Assembly (NCBI RefSeq): GCF_001422985.1
Contig: NZ_LMNL01000012.1
Span: 375,096-439,095, forward strand
Length of the DNA: 64,000 nt
DNA from: Methylobacterium sp. Leaf117
GTDB lineage: Bacteria > Pseudomonadota > Alphaproteobacteria > Rhizobiales > Beijerinckiaceae
Direction: 5' to 3'
Each line of letters begins with the position of its first letter. Position 1 is the first letter of the stretch. The position numbers and the translations under genes were made by a program. Positions 1 to 9,457 of the stretch are shown here, one piece after another. Under the pieces are notes generated by a model. The model ran no database searches. It saw only the letters and a list, made by a program, of their open reading frames with translations, and was not told the DNA's origin.

Positions 1-792
1 AAAACCTGATCCTATGATCACAACTATTGCATGTAGTATTTCGTAGAACCGCCACCGACGGGCAGCACTTCGAAGTTTATCAATGTGAACAACTTGCACT
101 TGTTGGTCGATCACTCCGGTTTGTCCTGTACCAGGGAAAGTGATCAACCTAACGGCATCCGCTTTCTCTCTTAAGCCAGGCCCCGGAGAATTTTCACTAA
201 AATGCAGATAGCCACGAAGACATTTCTTCCAAGTGTGGATAGTCCATTGAATGCCCCAAATTGTCGCAAGTACCGGAACAGACCACATAAATAGCTTCAA
301 TGCATTTAGCTCCGAATACCATTTTGTTGCAGCTTCTAAATTTGGGAGGGCCTTCGAAACCTGCCACATAGCATTCAATATAGTCGCAATACCAAACAAT
401 ATACAAAGAGAAAACATGTAGTTTAAACTGTTCATTAGCTGATATGGAGGATGAGAACCGATATATGGGTTAAAATACTTTCGATCCTCCTTTGAAAAAT
501 AAACAGCTTCAACGTTTGCCAAGAAAGCAATTGCTCGCAGCGACCAATAATTTGCATCAATCACAGATAAGGCGCCCCAGAATGCTGCAATCAATGCAAT
601 CGTTGTCGCGATCGGCAACCCAATTTTGTCGTCAGATCCTGCTGTTAGAATTGCGGCGCCACCCGCCAAGACAGCAATTGTCTGCCAACCCTGCTTAAGA
701 TGTCGATCGAGATCGGTCGTGGCCATCTTATAGTATTCTTTTACAAAATCATGTCGCTGTGCACGGATTTCTTTGCCTTCCTCGTCAGCCAC
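1..792 (-). CDS. Four-helix membrane protein of unknown function, C-terminus cut by window edge
   Basis: A reading frame is open from a GTG at 792 to the first base of the window, so the end of the gene is missing. The start is supported by an AAGGAG ribosome site seven bases upstream of the GTG. The visible 264 residues begin MADEEGKEIRAQRHDF, then show two closely spaced hydrophobic helices (about residues 37-50 and 56-75), a soluble segment with ANYW and FNPYIGSHPPY, and a second helix pair (about 133-150 and 170-185), followed by a basic cytosolic-looking tail. I do not recognise a named family. The gene is AT-rich compared with the core chromosome and diverges from the next gene across 62 bp, where both promoters must lie. 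Unknown membrane proteins of this size are common in defence islands, but that link is inference. Confidence 0.75.
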   Translation of the reverse strand, partial: MADEEGKEIRAQRHDFVKEYYKMATTDLDRHLKQGWQTIAVLAGGAAILTAGSDDKIGLPIATTIALIAAFWGALSVIDANYWSLRAIAFLANVEAVYFSKEDRKYFNPYIGSHPPYQLMNSLNYMFSLCILFGIATILNAMWQVSKALPNLEAATKWYSELNALKLFMWSVPVLATIWGIQWTIHTWKKCLRGYLHFSENSPGPGLREKADAVRLITFPGTGQTGVIDQQVQVVHIDKLRSAARRWRFYEILHAIVVIIGSGF

Positions 793-854
793 TGTGCAAC
801 TCCTTCCGACGTTCAAGCCCCTCGACAAAGAGTGCGCATCGTAACAGGATGTGA

Positions 855-1562
855 ATGAAAATGGGAGGTGCGGCAAACTTGCTATCAGAAACTGAGAAGG
901 GCCAGGAAGTCGCGCGTTATTCAACTAATGGGAAGGCAATTTTACAGAAGTTTGTTGCTCATAGTTTCCGAGCTTCCAACATAGCTTTAAAACATGGCTG
1001 GTTACCTGGAGCTAGGTATACTAATCTTCGTGATGTAAGTAATTTCGACCGACTAGGATTTTTAGATATCGACTGGAAAAACTATAATTTCGAACGACAT
1101 TTAAGAGCAGCAATATCGACTAAGCCCATGCTTACTATTGCTAGGGACATCGAGAACATAAAGGAAATCAACAGGTCCTTAGATGAAGCACACTTGCTGA
1201 AAGAGCACTCAGACTTAGTAGCAGTGGTTCCAAAAGCAATCGAGTTGATTGACTGCCTTGAAGATATTATACCAACCCAATTTATATTTGGCTATAGCGT
1301 TCCAACAAAATACGGAGGCACTTTGATACCGCCTAACAATTTTAAGCGTCCCGTTCACTTATTGGGCGGCAGACCTGATGTGCAGAGAAAATTAGGCAAC
1401 GAAATGGTAGTCGTAAGTCTAGACTGCAACAGGTTTACACTAGATGCAGCTTTTGGCGATTTTTTTGATGGCACGAGGTTTCGACCGCATCCAACGGGAG
1501 GATATGATAATTGTATCGAATGTTCAGTTATCAATATCAATAAGCTGTGGACTGGCTACTGA
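855..1562 (+). CDS. TGT/DpdA-like (DUF6610-like) TIM-barrel protein, unknown function
   Basis: The 235-residue product is AT-rich in coding and preceded by AGGAT four bases before the ATG. Recognisable stretches are TIARDIE (near 94), IFGYSVPTKYGGT (near 144), VHLLGGRPDVQ (near 168), VVSLDCN (near 188) and a C-terminal RPHPTGGYDNCIECS. From memory this set resembles a family of uncharacterised phage and island proteins (DUF6610-like) whose fold is that of tRNA-guanine transglycosylase and the 7-deazaguanine DNA-modifying DpdA; the HLLGG block would be the barrel strand that carries the GG loop in that superfamily. No zinc-binding CxCx2C motif of true TGT is visible. The next gene starts 42 bp downstream on the same strand and is likely co-transcribed. 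The family assignment is from recollection and the activity is unknown. Confidence 0.6.
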   Translation: MKMGGAANLLSETEKGQEVARYSTNGKAILQKFVAHSFRASNIALKHGWLPGARYTNLRDVSNFDRLGFLDIDWKNYNFERHLRAAISTKPMLTIARDIENIKEINRSLDEAHLLKEHSDLVAVVPKAIELIDCLEDIIPTQFIFGYSVPTKYGGTLIPPNNFKRPVHLLGGRPDVQRKLGNEMVVVSLDCNRFTLDAAFGDFFDGTRFRPHPTGGYDNCIECSVININKLWTGY

Positions 1563-1604
1563 GCCGTTTTGATAGGCTAACCTTTTGGGGGAAGGGTTAT
1601 ACGC

Positions 1605-2246
1605 GTGCGGCATTCGGATACACTAGACAAAATCGTTGGAACATACCTCCCGGCAGTAGCTCACGAACCGATTGAATACAAAGGGAAGAAATACCAACCA
1701 AAACCCCTTGTAGTCTCCCCAAATCTAATTCGGGGATTTACATGCCCGCCCCTCTGTGGAGCGTGCTGTGGAAGTTTTTCGCTCGACTATTTGCCTGATG
1801 AGTCTCCGACGTCGGAGGCAGCCCCACGAGTAGTTCAAGTAAATGGGAATGTTTATTTAGTTAAATCGGACAGGCAGGCGGATGTTGGAGATAGATGGTG
1901 TAGAAATTTGGACAAAACCAATGGCAGATGTCTGGTGTACGATCTTCGGCCTATGGCATGTGATTTTGAACTTATAAGATTTTTAGTATATACAGATAAA
2001 GTGATTCTCACGCAGAAACTTTATGGCCGCGCCTGGGCAATGACGCGTCTGAATGGAAGCAAAGGAACCTGCTGCGAAATGCTTTCACCATCTGGATCTG
2101 CAGCAGATGAAGTTCTAAGAAAGCTGTCCAGGCTTGAGGAATGGGCCGACCTTTTTCAAATTCCAACTAGAATATCGGCAATCAAGCTTTGGATCCGGAA
2201 TGGAGATTATCAAAGACCTCTTGTTTTATCCCCAAACAAAGTTTAG
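1605..2246 (+). CDS. YkgJ-like cysteine-cluster protein (putative metal/Fe-S binding)
   Basis: The 213-residue product starts at GTG with GGAAGGG about eight bases upstream. It contains a CPPLCGACC cluster (Cys47, 51, 54, 55), then WCRNL, a GRCLVYDLRPMACDFE segment and a later TCCEML, which together are the layout of the YkgJ / CxxCxxCC domain (zinc- or iron-chelate-binding, also seen in FliB-like methylases): Cys cluster, then C..L..GRC.iY..RP..C. The rest of the protein has no other recognised domain. It lies 42 bp after the TGT-like gene and shares its AT-rich composition, so the two were probably acquired together. A metal or Fe-S cofactor is expected from the family; the reaction is not known. 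Confidence 0.7.
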   Translation: MRHSDTLDKIVGTYLPAVAHEPIEYKGKKYQPKPLVVSPNLIRGFTCPPLCGACCGSFSLDYLPDESPTSEAAPRVVQVNGNVYLVKSDRQADVGDRWCRNLDKTNGRCLVYDLRPMACDFELIRFLVYTDKVILTQKLYGRAWAMTRLNGSKGTCCEMLSPSGSAADEVLRKLSRLEEWADLFQIPTRISAIKLWIRNGDYQRPLVLSPNKV

Positions 2247-2522
2247 ATCAGGATACTTAGCTTAAAGCGGAAGGGAGCTTGACAGGTGGTCATTTTGGAA
2301 ATTCTAATTTGATATCTTTATTTGTAGTGGGACATGGTTGGAAAATTTTAATAAGCGGTTAGAAATAATCCTTTTAAGCTGTTCATCCAGTTCGATAGAT
2401 AATCCTCAGGGCGAACGACCCCGCCGGATCAGCACGCGTTACGACGGCTCAGCGGTTAACTAGCCCACCACTGTCCGCCTCACCGTGACCGTCAGCTACT
2501 GGTGATGAGTCCGGCCGCAAGT

Positions 2523-3218
2523 TCAGGCAAGCTGCGGCTTCCTTGTACGATTGCGATCCGCCGCAGATTTGGGTGCAGTTGCTGCTATCCTGGCGAGCAC
2601 TGTGCTCACGAGACGGTTGCCGTAGGTAGCGGCAGCGTGCCGGGCAAGCCAAAACTGAAGGACAAGGAACCCGATGTAGAGGCCCAACACGGATGGTGGG
2701 TGCACCGTGAAGGCCGCGGCCGCGCCGAACATCACCAAGAAGATGGCTGCCAAGCCGGCGAAGTCGCGCGTGAAGAGGAACTCCCGGTGGAGATGGAGAA
2801 CCGCGGGGTCGCTTTCGGTCTCCTTGAAGAGCTTGAACCAAGCCCGGTTCTCAGCCATCGGTTCGGTCGGCCACGTTTTGCCGAACCGCCTTCTCAAGGC
2901 GTCCGCGTCCACGCGCGGATCGCTCACCGCGAATGCGCTGAAGGCGCGATGCCCAGGTAGCGCGTACACCCTCCGTAAGAACACGAGCCTCGCCTTCATG
3001 TCGGCACTGAGGAAGCCGTTCGCCACCGTAGTGACGCCTAAACCGAACCCCATCGGCACAAGGCTGGTGATGCTCGCGAGCAGGCCCTTCGTACCTAGCA
3101 CCGTGACGGCCTCGTAGTGCGAGAAGCCGTGGAAGGCCACGAGGTTGGCTGCGATGGTCCCCCATAGCGGCCAACGGATGTGGTCCTTCAGGTTCTTGGA
3201 GGCTGCCTCCTTGGTCAT
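2523..3218 (-). CDS. Four-helix membrane protein coupled to MBL-fold hydrolase
   Basis: The start ATG (MTKEAASKNLKDHIRW) shares ATGA with the stop of the upstream hydrolase gene, so the two are translationally coupled. A longer reading frame runs further upstream in the same frame, but it lies over the hydrolase gene and is not used. The 231-residue product shows two N-terminal hydrophobic segments (about 17-32 and 48-70), a central soluble part with LPGHRAFSAF, DPRVDAD and ENRAWFKLFKE, and two C-terminal helices (about 165-185 and 190-210). The tail is basic. I do not recognise a named family; the central motifs read like a conserved soluble loop. Coupling suggests that the membrane protein and the hydrolase work together. 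Confidence 0.75.
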   Translation of the reverse strand: MTKEAASKNLKDHIRWPLWGTIAANLVAFHGFSHYEAVTVLGTKGLLASITSLVPMGFGLGVTTVANGFLSADMKARLVFLRRVYALPGHRAFSAFAVSDPRVDADALRRRFGKTWPTEPMAENRAWFKLFKETESDPAVLHLHREFLFTRDFAGLAAIFLVMFGAAAAFTVHPPSVLGLYIGFLVLQFWLARHAAATYGNRLVSTVLARIAATAPKSAADRNRTRKPQLA

Positions 3219-4321
3219 GTGTACTCCTCGACCGTGGTCGAGAAGGGGACCGACGCTGCGGCAGTGTCCCCGTACCGTCCTGGAAAGCCCCCGAGGTAGC
3301 GGACGCTCTCCCCACGCGTAACCGCGACCGTGGCGCCACGGCGCATAAAGGCATTCAGCACGATTTGGCGCGGGTGCTTCGCGGTATCGACAGGCGCGGA
3401 AGCAATGGCCGTGAAGCGCGCCGGCGCGCCCTCCAGGCCGATCCCGCCGAGCAGGCGGGTCAGGACTTGCGGGCCGACATTTCGCCGGCTGCCATGATGC
3501 GGCACCTGGACGAAATCGAACTGTTGCAGAGGCAAGCCGTAGGCTTCCGCAGCCGTCGCCGCCCAATGCAGGGCGTTAATCCCGGCGTCGCCAGTCAGGA
3601 GCACCGGCCCCCGTTCGAACTGACCGTAGAGGACGACGCTACTTTCGTTGCTGGCGCTCGTGATGCCGCCGTCTCGGAGGCGTTCGAGGTACCACGCCTC
3701 ATAGGTCCATGCATGCACGATGGCCCTGGCCGCATCGAGGTACTTGTCGGCGAGCGTGGCCTTGCCGAGCCACATTCCTGCGGCCGTGATGGCCGCCTGA
3801 TCGGGCTCGGGCGTCTTGTCGAACTGGGGCAGGAGGTAGGTGTATGCCTCCAGGCTGGGCGACAGCACCTTGAAGGGGCCGACGTTCGCGCCCTGGAAGA
3901 TCGGGTGAACCGCCGTGCCCTGGGCTTCGGCGTGTTCGACCACTTCCGCGATGATGTCGTACTCGGCCTTGATCCTTCTCCGCAGATCCTCGGCGGAAGG
4001 TTGTCCCTTGAAGAGGTGCCGGGTCTGCGTCGCGTGCTCCCAGGGTACGTGGAGCCAAAGGTTGGCTACCCGGACCTGCCGAAGCACGGTGCGCAGCCCT
4101 GAGGCGTGATCGCCGTCGGAATGGGTAAGCACCAGGTGTTCGAGGACCGCGCCGGCCCCGTACTGGCTCCGCAGGTGAGCGACGATCTGCTCGCCAGTCT
4201 CCGCGTGCCCGCCGTCAACCAGCATGAGCTTGAAGTCGTGGGGCTCACCGTAACGGACGACGATGGCGTCACCTGCCTTCGAGGCCGATCCGACGGGCAG
4301 GAACTCAATCTCGCATTTCAT
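3215..4321 (-). CDS. ComEC/Rec2-like metallo-beta-lactamase-fold hydrolase
   Basis: The ATG at 4321 follows GGGAGG at a spacing of five; a GTG two codons upstream is a poorer choice. The 368-residue protein has the MBL fold signature: LMLVDGG near 33, THSDGDHASG (metal motif HxDxDH at 67-72), TGDAG at 243-247 and PHHGS at 274-278. The SDGDH and HHGS forms are typical of the ComEC/Rec2 hydrolase branch, which in ComEC is proposed to degrade one DNA strand. There is no membrane part in this polypeptide; instead the next gene, overlapping by four bases, encodes a membrane protein. No signal peptide is visible, so the enzyme is expected in the cytosol. Nuclease activity is an inference. Solo ComEC-like hydrolases also occur in toxin and defence loci. 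Confidence 0.8.
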   Translation of the reverse strand: MKCEIEFLPVGSASKAGDAIVVRYGEPHDFKLMLVDGGHAETGEQIVAHLRSQYGAGAVLEHLVLTHSDGDHASGLRTVLRQVRVANLWLHVPWEHATQTRHLFKGQPSAEDLRRRIKAEYDIIAEVVEHAEAQGTAVHPIFQGANVGPFKVLSPSLEAYTYLLPQFDKTPEPDQAAITAAGMWLGKATLADKYLDAARAIVHAWTYEAWYLERLRDGGITSASNESSVVLYGQFERGPVLLTGDAGINALHWAATAAEAYGLPLQQFDFVQVPHHGSRRNVGPQVLTRLLGGIGLEGAPARFTAIASAPVDTAKHPRQIVLNAFMRRGATVAVTRGESVRYLGGFPGRYGDTAAASVPFSTTVEEYT

Positions 4322-4616
4322 GAACACCTCCCGTGACCAGCCACTCTCCCCAGGCCTGATCGCCCCTGGAGGTTGGAAGCATGCACTCTCAGTCCCGATT
4401 TTGCGGCAGGCGACATATCAATTATGCCGAAGCGGACGCGCCGTGATTAATACTGTCCGTGACGTAACCCAGGTGGTCCGCTATTGAGATTCGCTGAGAA
4501 TGCATATTCAACAGCAGAAACCTTATGCGTCACTATATAAATCGGCTTACTCGCAAAGAGCTATTATATCAATCTGAGTAATATTTACACCGAGACGATG
4601 TCCCGCCTATGAATTA

Positions 4617-5387
4617 TTATGAATGCCTGTCACCATCCTGGAAGGCATCACTTGTGCTCCCGCAATTATAGCAATGATATTTTACTCCAATAGGCGCTAG
4701 CTTTTGCTGTCCACAATGCGGGCAAAGATCTTTCAAAAAGCTCATCTGCTGTGCAGGCTTTGCCGATGCCTCTCTGATAAATTGATCCGCGAGATTTCGC
4801 ACGATGCTGAAGCTCTCGCGCTTGTTTCTCTCGGCAGCTACATCTGCAAAAGCTATTTCGGAAGCTTCTAGGCTTATGGAAAACTGCTCTGAAATTTCTT
4901 CGGAAGATCCCAACGTCTCAGCATAGGATTGAACGATCAAAAAAGCTGACGCAAATACCTTGGCTTGATGCTCAGCGGATTTATGAGCCGGGATCGAATT
5001 GGCAACAGACCGGCCGGTAGCGCCACTACGACGAGCTTTTGCCATTCCTGGATGCATAACTGCATGACCAAGCTCATGTGCAAGTGTCATTCTTGCCCGG
5101 CCTTCGCCCCACAAAGCCTTCTGATGGATACTCCTTCTAACACTAACGATGATTACATCATCGTCCATTCTCGTATTGCCGTCGTCGCCGTCCATCTCGG
5201 CATCGTCAATAATTCGATATTCAAGCCTCTTGCGACCTACGACCGTTGTCACGTTTCCCCTTTGAAGGCACGCTACAACGTCAACGGGGATCTTTTCGCC
5301 TTGCTGCAAATCCTCGCGCGCTCGTTTGGCTAATTCCTTAACAACCTGATTTGAACGACTATCTACCCAACAATCTTCCGCTGACAT
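4617..5387 (-). CDS. ImmA/IrrE-family (M78) zinc peptidase with C-terminal zinc ribbon
   Basis: The product (256 residues from the ATG at 5387; a GTG six codons upstream at 5405 is possible) carries the zinc peptidase motif HELGH at 104-108 within LAHELGHAVMHPG, as in ImmA and IrrE, which cleave phage or stress repressors. The N-terminal part matches the usual position of this domain. After a helical linker, the last 40 residues hold CPHCGQQ and CYNCGS, a treble-clef/zinc-ribbon pair. ImmA-type genes are usually next to an XRE-type repressor or antitoxin; none is visible within the 340 bp upstream or in the next gene downstream, so this copy is an orphan. The coding sequence is AT-richer than the core genes. 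Confidence 0.8.
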   Translation of the reverse strand: MSAEDCWVDSRSNQVVKELAKRAREDLQQGEKIPVDVVACLQRGNVTTVVGRKRLEYRIIDDAEMDGDDGNTRMDDDVIIVSVRRSIHQKALWGEGRARMTLAHELGHAVMHPGMAKARRSGATGRSVANSIPAHKSAEHQAKVFASAFLIVQSYAETLGSSEEISEQFSISLEASEIAFADVAAERNKRESFSIVRNLADQFIREASAKPAQQMSFLKDLCPHCGQQKLAPIGVKYHCYNCGSTSDAFQDGDRHS

Positions 5388-5725
5388 GGTGCTTCTCACA
5401 ATCACGATTATGTACAGAGTTGATTAGATGCACGAAATTTCTGCCCTGACACGTCCGCTGATGATATTTTTTATAGTTAACGAGCTGTCTTAAATAAAAA
5501 GCCCAAATGCGCGCTTTGATTAACGGTCTCTAAAGCACGTTTAATTTGAAAGCTTTGCTTTGACCCTATGTGGCCCGTCCCATTAGACGGACCACATCAT
5601 CGCTTAAAGAGTGCGCACTTTTCCGCTCGGCGGGGCTTGGGCCCAAACTTCCCTATGGTGAGGGCCCAATCATCCCTCTATCTGGGTCCAAACTTCCCTC
5701 GCCGTTACAACCGCCCGCATCCAGC
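5388..5725. other. Non-coding stretch between accessory region and nrdJ
   Basis: No convincing gene is seen. The stretch changes from AT-rich (5,400-5,560) to GC-rich (from 5,600). It contains a hairpin at 5568-5597 (arms ATGTGG/CCACAT and CCGTC/GACGG around a six-base loop, one mismatch) and a 17-bp direct repeat listed separately. It lies just downstream of the nrdJ stop and marks the switch from accessory to core gene content. Confidence 0.5.
5638..5699. repeat. Imperfect 17-bp direct repeat
   Basis: TGGGCCCAAACTTCCCT (5638-5654) recurs as TGGGTCCAAACTTCCCT (5683-5699), 16 of 17 identical, start-to-start 45 bp. No integrase or tRNA gene is adjacent, so an attachment-site role is only a possibility. 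Confidence 0.6.
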
Positions 5726-8700
5726 TCAGCTGCAGCCAGTTGTTCCGCCGCAGGTGTCGCACTTCAGGCAGGTGCCGTTGCGGACCAGGGTGAAGTTTGC
5801 GCATTCGGGGCACGCTTCGCCGACATAGCCCTTCATCTTTGCTTCGGCACGGCGGTCAGAGACCGATCGCTCCGGCTTGGCGAAGGGGAGGGCGTCGACC
5901 AGCGCTTCGGCGCGTCCGGCCGCAACCGGCTCGGCTTTCAGCGCCGTCGCGCCGCGCAAAGCGTGGACTACGCCACCGGCCGGCGACGTCTGGCCGGTGG
6001 AGGCCGCACCGACGCCAACCGTTCCGCCGGCCGGTCCACCCTGGATCAAGGTGAGACGGTCGGCTGACCCGCGCAGGAGGCCGCGGGACACCACACTGGC
6101 TGCGGTGGTTTCCGTCCGGGCAGGATCGCGGGTGGTGTCGGTCTCGCCGCCGCCGATCACCGTGCCGCCGATCTCGGATGGGTTGACGTGGGCGAGGTCG
6201 GCGCGGCCGAGATAGGACACGGCCAACTCGCGGAACACGTAGTCGAGAAGCGAGGTCGCGTTCTTGATCGCGTCGTTGCCCTGCACGAAGCCCGCGGGTT
6301 CGAAGCGGGTGAAGGTGAAGGCCTCGACATATTCCTCCAGGGGAACGCCGTATTGAAGGCCCAGCGAGATCGCGATGGCGAAGTTGTTCATCAGGCTGCG
6401 GAAGGTGGCCCCCTCCTTGTGCATGTCGATGAAGATTTCACCGAGGCGACCGTCATCGTACTCACCGGTGCGGAGGTAGACCTTGTGCCCGCCCACGACC
6501 GCCTTCTGGGTGTAGCCCTTGCGCCGATGGGGCATCTTCTCCCGCGACCGGATACGTTCGACGCGCTCAATCACCCGCTCGACAATCTTCTCCGCGACCT
6601 GCGCGGCCTTGGCGGCGGCCGGCGCTGCGGCCAGAGCCTCGATCATCTCGTCGGCATCGTCCTCCTCGTCGGCGATCAGGGCCGAATTCAGTGGCTGCGA
6701 CAGCTTCGAGCCGTCCCGGTAGAGGGCGTTGGCCTTGAGGGCCAGGGTCCAGGACAGCTTGTAGGCGTTCTTGCAATCCTCGACGGTGGCGTCGTTGGGC
6801 ATGTTGATGGTCTTGGAGATGGCCCCCGAGATGAAGGGCTGCGCCGCCGCCATCATACGGATGTGGCTCTCGACCGAGAGATAACGCTTGCCGATGCGGC
6901 CGCACGGATTGGCGCAATCGAACACCGCGTAGTGCTCGGTCTTGAGGAAGGGGGCTCCCTCAAGGGTCATCGCGCCGCAGATGTGGGTGTTGGCCGCCTC
7001 GATGTCTTTCTTCGAATAGCCGAGGAAGGGCAGAATCTCGAAGGTCGGGTCGGCCAGCTTCTCGGCCGGAACCTTCAGCACGTCCGTGAGGAAATCATCG
7101 CCCAGCGTCCAGCGATTGAACACGAACTTGATGTCGAAGGCCTGCTTCAGGCCAGCCTCGACGGCGGCGAGCTTGTCATCGGTGAAGCCCTTGGCGCGGA
7201 GCGAGCCCGGATTGATCGCAGGGGCTTGGCCCATCGACCCGTGACCGACGGCGTAGGCCTCGATCTCGGCGATCTCCGATTCGCGGTAGCCGAGCGTGCG
7301 CAGGGCGTCGGGCACCGCACGGTTGATGATCTTGAAATAGCCGCCGCCCGCGAGCTTTTTGAACTTCACCAGGGCGAAGTCGGGCTCGATGCCGGTGGTG
7401 TCGCAATCCATCACGAGGCCGATCGTGCCGGTCGGCGCGATCACGGTCGCCTGCGCGTTGCGGTACCCGTGCTCTTCGCCTAGCGCCAGGGCGCGGTCCC
7501 AGGCATGCTTCGCCCGCTCGGCGATGTCGGCCTGGGGGACGTTGGCGAGGTCGAGGGGTACGGGGGCGATCGACAGGAACTCGTAGCCCTCCGCCTCGCC
7601 ATGCGCCGCGCGGCGGTGGTTGCGGATCACCTTGAGCATGGCGTCCGCGTTCTCCTCGTAAGCCGGGAACGACCCGAGTTCACCGGCCATCTCCGCTGAC
7701 GTCGCGTAGGAGACACCAGTCATGATGGCCGTGAGGGCGCCGGCCAGGGCACGACCTTTATCTGAGTCGTAGGGCAGGCCCATGCTCATCAGCAGGCCTC
7801 CGATATTGGCGTAGCCGAGGCCCAGCGTCCGGTAGCGGAACGAGAGTTCGGCGATCTCCTTCGAGGGGAACTGCGCCATCATCACCGAGATTTCCAGCAC
7901 CACCGTCCAAAGGCGGTTCAGATGCTCGAAGGCGGCGACGTCGAAGTGGTTCGCGGCTCGGTCATACATCGTCAGCAGGTTGGCGCTGGCAAGGTTACAG
8001 GCGGTGTCGTCGAGGAACATGTACTCGGAGCATGGGTTCGAAGCCCGGATCCGCCCGCCCGCCGGGCAGGTGTGCCAATCGTTCATCGTCGTGTTGAAGT
8101 GCAGGCCCGGATCAGCCGAAGCCCAGGCGGCCTCGCCGATTTTTTCCCACAACTCACGCGCCGGCAGCGTCTTCGTGGTCTTGCCGGTAGTGCGGGCCTT
8201 CAGCTCCCAAGGAGCATCGTTCTCCACGGCGCGCAGAAAATCGTCGGTCAGCGAGACCGAGTTGTTCGAATTCTGCCCGGCCACTGTGAGGTAGGCTTCG
8301 GAATCCCAGTCGGTGTCGTAGACGGGGAAGTCGATCTTGGTGAAACCCTGGCGGGCGAACTGGATCACCCGCTTGGTGTAGGAATCCGGCACCATGTCCT
8401 TGCGCGCGGCCTTCACGGCCTTTTTCAGGACAGGGTTACGCTCCAGGTCGAAGCAGGCGTCGCCCTCGGCCTCACACTGGGTGCAGGCCTTCATCACCGC
8501 AGTGAGGTGCTTGGAGACGATTTTAGAGCCTGTGACGAGGGCCGCAACCTTCTGTTCCTCCTTCACCTTCCAGTCGATGTACTGCTCGATATCCGGATGG
8601 TCGATGTCGACGATGACCATCTTGGCAGCGCGACGCGTCGTCCCGCCCGACTTGATGGCACCGGCCGCCCGGTCGCCGATCTTGAGGAAGGACATCAACC

Positions 8701-9457
8701 CGGAGGACTTGCCGCCGCCGCCGAGCTTCTCGTTCTCGCCGCGCAACATCGAGAAGTTCGAGCCGGTGCCTGAGCCGTACTTGAACAGGCGCGCCTCACG
8801 GACCCACAGGTCCATGATGCCACCCTCGTTGACGAGATCGTCCTGCACGCCCTGGATGAAGCAGGCATGCGGCTGCGGATGCTCGTAGGAAGAGGCCGAC
8901 TTCGTCAGCTCGCCCGTGCGGTAATCAACATAATAATGGCCCTGCGCCGGCCCATCGATGCCGTAGGCCCAGTGCAGGCCGGTGTTGAACCATTGCGGGG
9001 AATTCGGCGCCACCATCTGGCGCGCGAGCATGAAGCGCAGTTCGTCGAGGAATGCCGACGCATCCTCCTCGGAACTGAAGTAGCCCCCCTTCCAACCCCA
9101 GTAGGTCCAGCACCCGGCGAGACGATCAAACACCTGCGTGGACGAAATCTCGGAAACGTAGCGCTCGGCTTCCGGCAGTTCGGCAAGGGCGTTCAGATCG
9201 GCCTCGGAACGCCACAGGAACGACGGCACGTCGTTTTCCTCGACCTTCCTGAGCGCCGCCGGCACACCGGCCTTGCGGAAGTACTTCTGCGCCAGGACGT
9301 CACTCGCCACCTGGGACCAGCTCTCCGGCACCTCGATGCCGTCCAAGCGGAAGACCGTCGAGCCGTCCGGATTGCGGATCTCGCTCAGCGTCTTGCGAAA
9401 GGGAATCGTCGCGTAGGGGGATTGCCCGGCCGTGGTGTGGCGCCGCTCGAACCGCAT
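5726..9457 (-). CDS. nrdJ: Coenzyme B12-dependent (class II) ribonucleoside-diphosphate reductase
   Basis: The start [11 protein letters not shown] at 9457 is chosen because it has an upstream GGAG and family N-termini begin here; the open frame extends 33 codons further without support. The 1,243-residue enzyme reduces ribonucleotides to deoxyribonucleotides using adenosylcobalamin, in the cytosol. Visible motifs are [11 protein letters not shown] and HACFIQ (near 150-200), [17 protein letters not shown], and NPCSEYMF with the preceding HTCPAG. The C-terminus has CPEC and [13 protein letters not shown], the redox-cysteine/zinc-ribbon tail typical of long alphaproteobacterial NrdJ. Length fits the family. 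It is a single-gene unit on the minus strand. Two NrdR-box-like sites lie about 175-220 bp upstream. No class I (nrdAB) genes appear in the window. Confidence 0.95.
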   Translation of the reverse strand: MRFERRHTTAGQSPYATIPFRKTLSEIRNPDGSTVFRLDGIEVPESWSQVASDVLAQKYFRKAGVPAALRKVEENDVPSFLWRSEADLNALAELPEAERYVSEISSTQVFDRLAGCWTYWGWKGGYFSSEEDASAFLDELRFMLARQMVAPNSPQWFNTGLHWAYGIDGPAQGHYYVDYRTGELTKSASSYEHPQPHACFIQGVQDDLVNEGGIMDLWVREARLFKYGSGTGSNFSMLRGENEKLGGGGKSSGLMSFLKIGDRAAGAIKSGGTTRRAAKMVIVDIDHPDIEQYIDWKVKEEQKVAALVTGSKIVSKHLTAVMKACTQCEAEGDACFDLERNPVLKKAVKAARKDMVPDSYTKRVIQFARQGFTKIDFPVYDTDWDSEAYLTVAGQNSNNSVSLTDDFLRAVENDAPWELKARTTGKTTKTLPARELWEKIGEAAWASADPGLHFNTTMNDWHTCPAGGRIRASNPCSEYMFLDDTACNLASANLLTMYDRAANHFDVAAFEHLNRLWTVVLEISVMMAQFPSKEIAELSFRYRTLGLGYANIGGLLMSMGLPYDSDKGRALAGALTAIMTGVSYATSAEMAGELGSFPAYEENADAMLKVIRNHRRAAHGEAEGYEFLSIAPVPLDLANVPQADIAERAKHAWDRALALGEEHGYRNAQATVIAPTGTIGLVMDCDTTGIEPDFALVKFKKLAGGGYFKIINRAVPDALRTLGYRESEIAEIEAYAVGHGSMGQAPAINPGSLRAKGFTDDKLAAVEAGLKQAFDIKFVFNRWTLGDDFLTDVLKVPAEKLADPTFEILPFLGYSKKDIEAANTHICGAMTLEGAPFLKTEHYAVFDCANPCGRIGKRYLSVESHIRMMAAAQPFISGAISKTINMPNDATVEDCKNAYKLSWTLALKANALYRDGSKLSQPLNSALIADEEDDADEMIEALAAAPAAAKAAQVAEKIVERVIERVERIRSREKMPHRRKGYTQKAVVGGHKVYLRTGEYDDGRLGEIFIDMHKEGATFRSLMNNFAIAISLGLQYGVPLEEYVEAFTFTRFEPAGFVQGNDAIKNATSLLDYVFRELAVSYLGRADLAHVNPSEIGGTVIGGGETDTTRDPARTETTAASVVSRGLLRGSADRLTLIQGGPAGGTVGVGAASTGQTSPAGGVVHALRGATALKAEPVAAGRAEALVDALPFAKPERSVSDRRAEAKMKGYVGEACPECANFTLVRNGTCLKCDTCGGTTGCS

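Noticed and set aside
2523..3566. Long version (347 codons) of the coupled membrane protein
   Set aside because: The first 116 codons lie over the hydrolase gene in another frame; the ATG overlapping the hydrolase stop is the natural start.
5568..5828. Small plus-strand frames in and after the nrdJ-flanking gap
   Set aside because: No ribosome site, low-complexity Pro/Ser/Arg translation, partly antisense to nrdJ.
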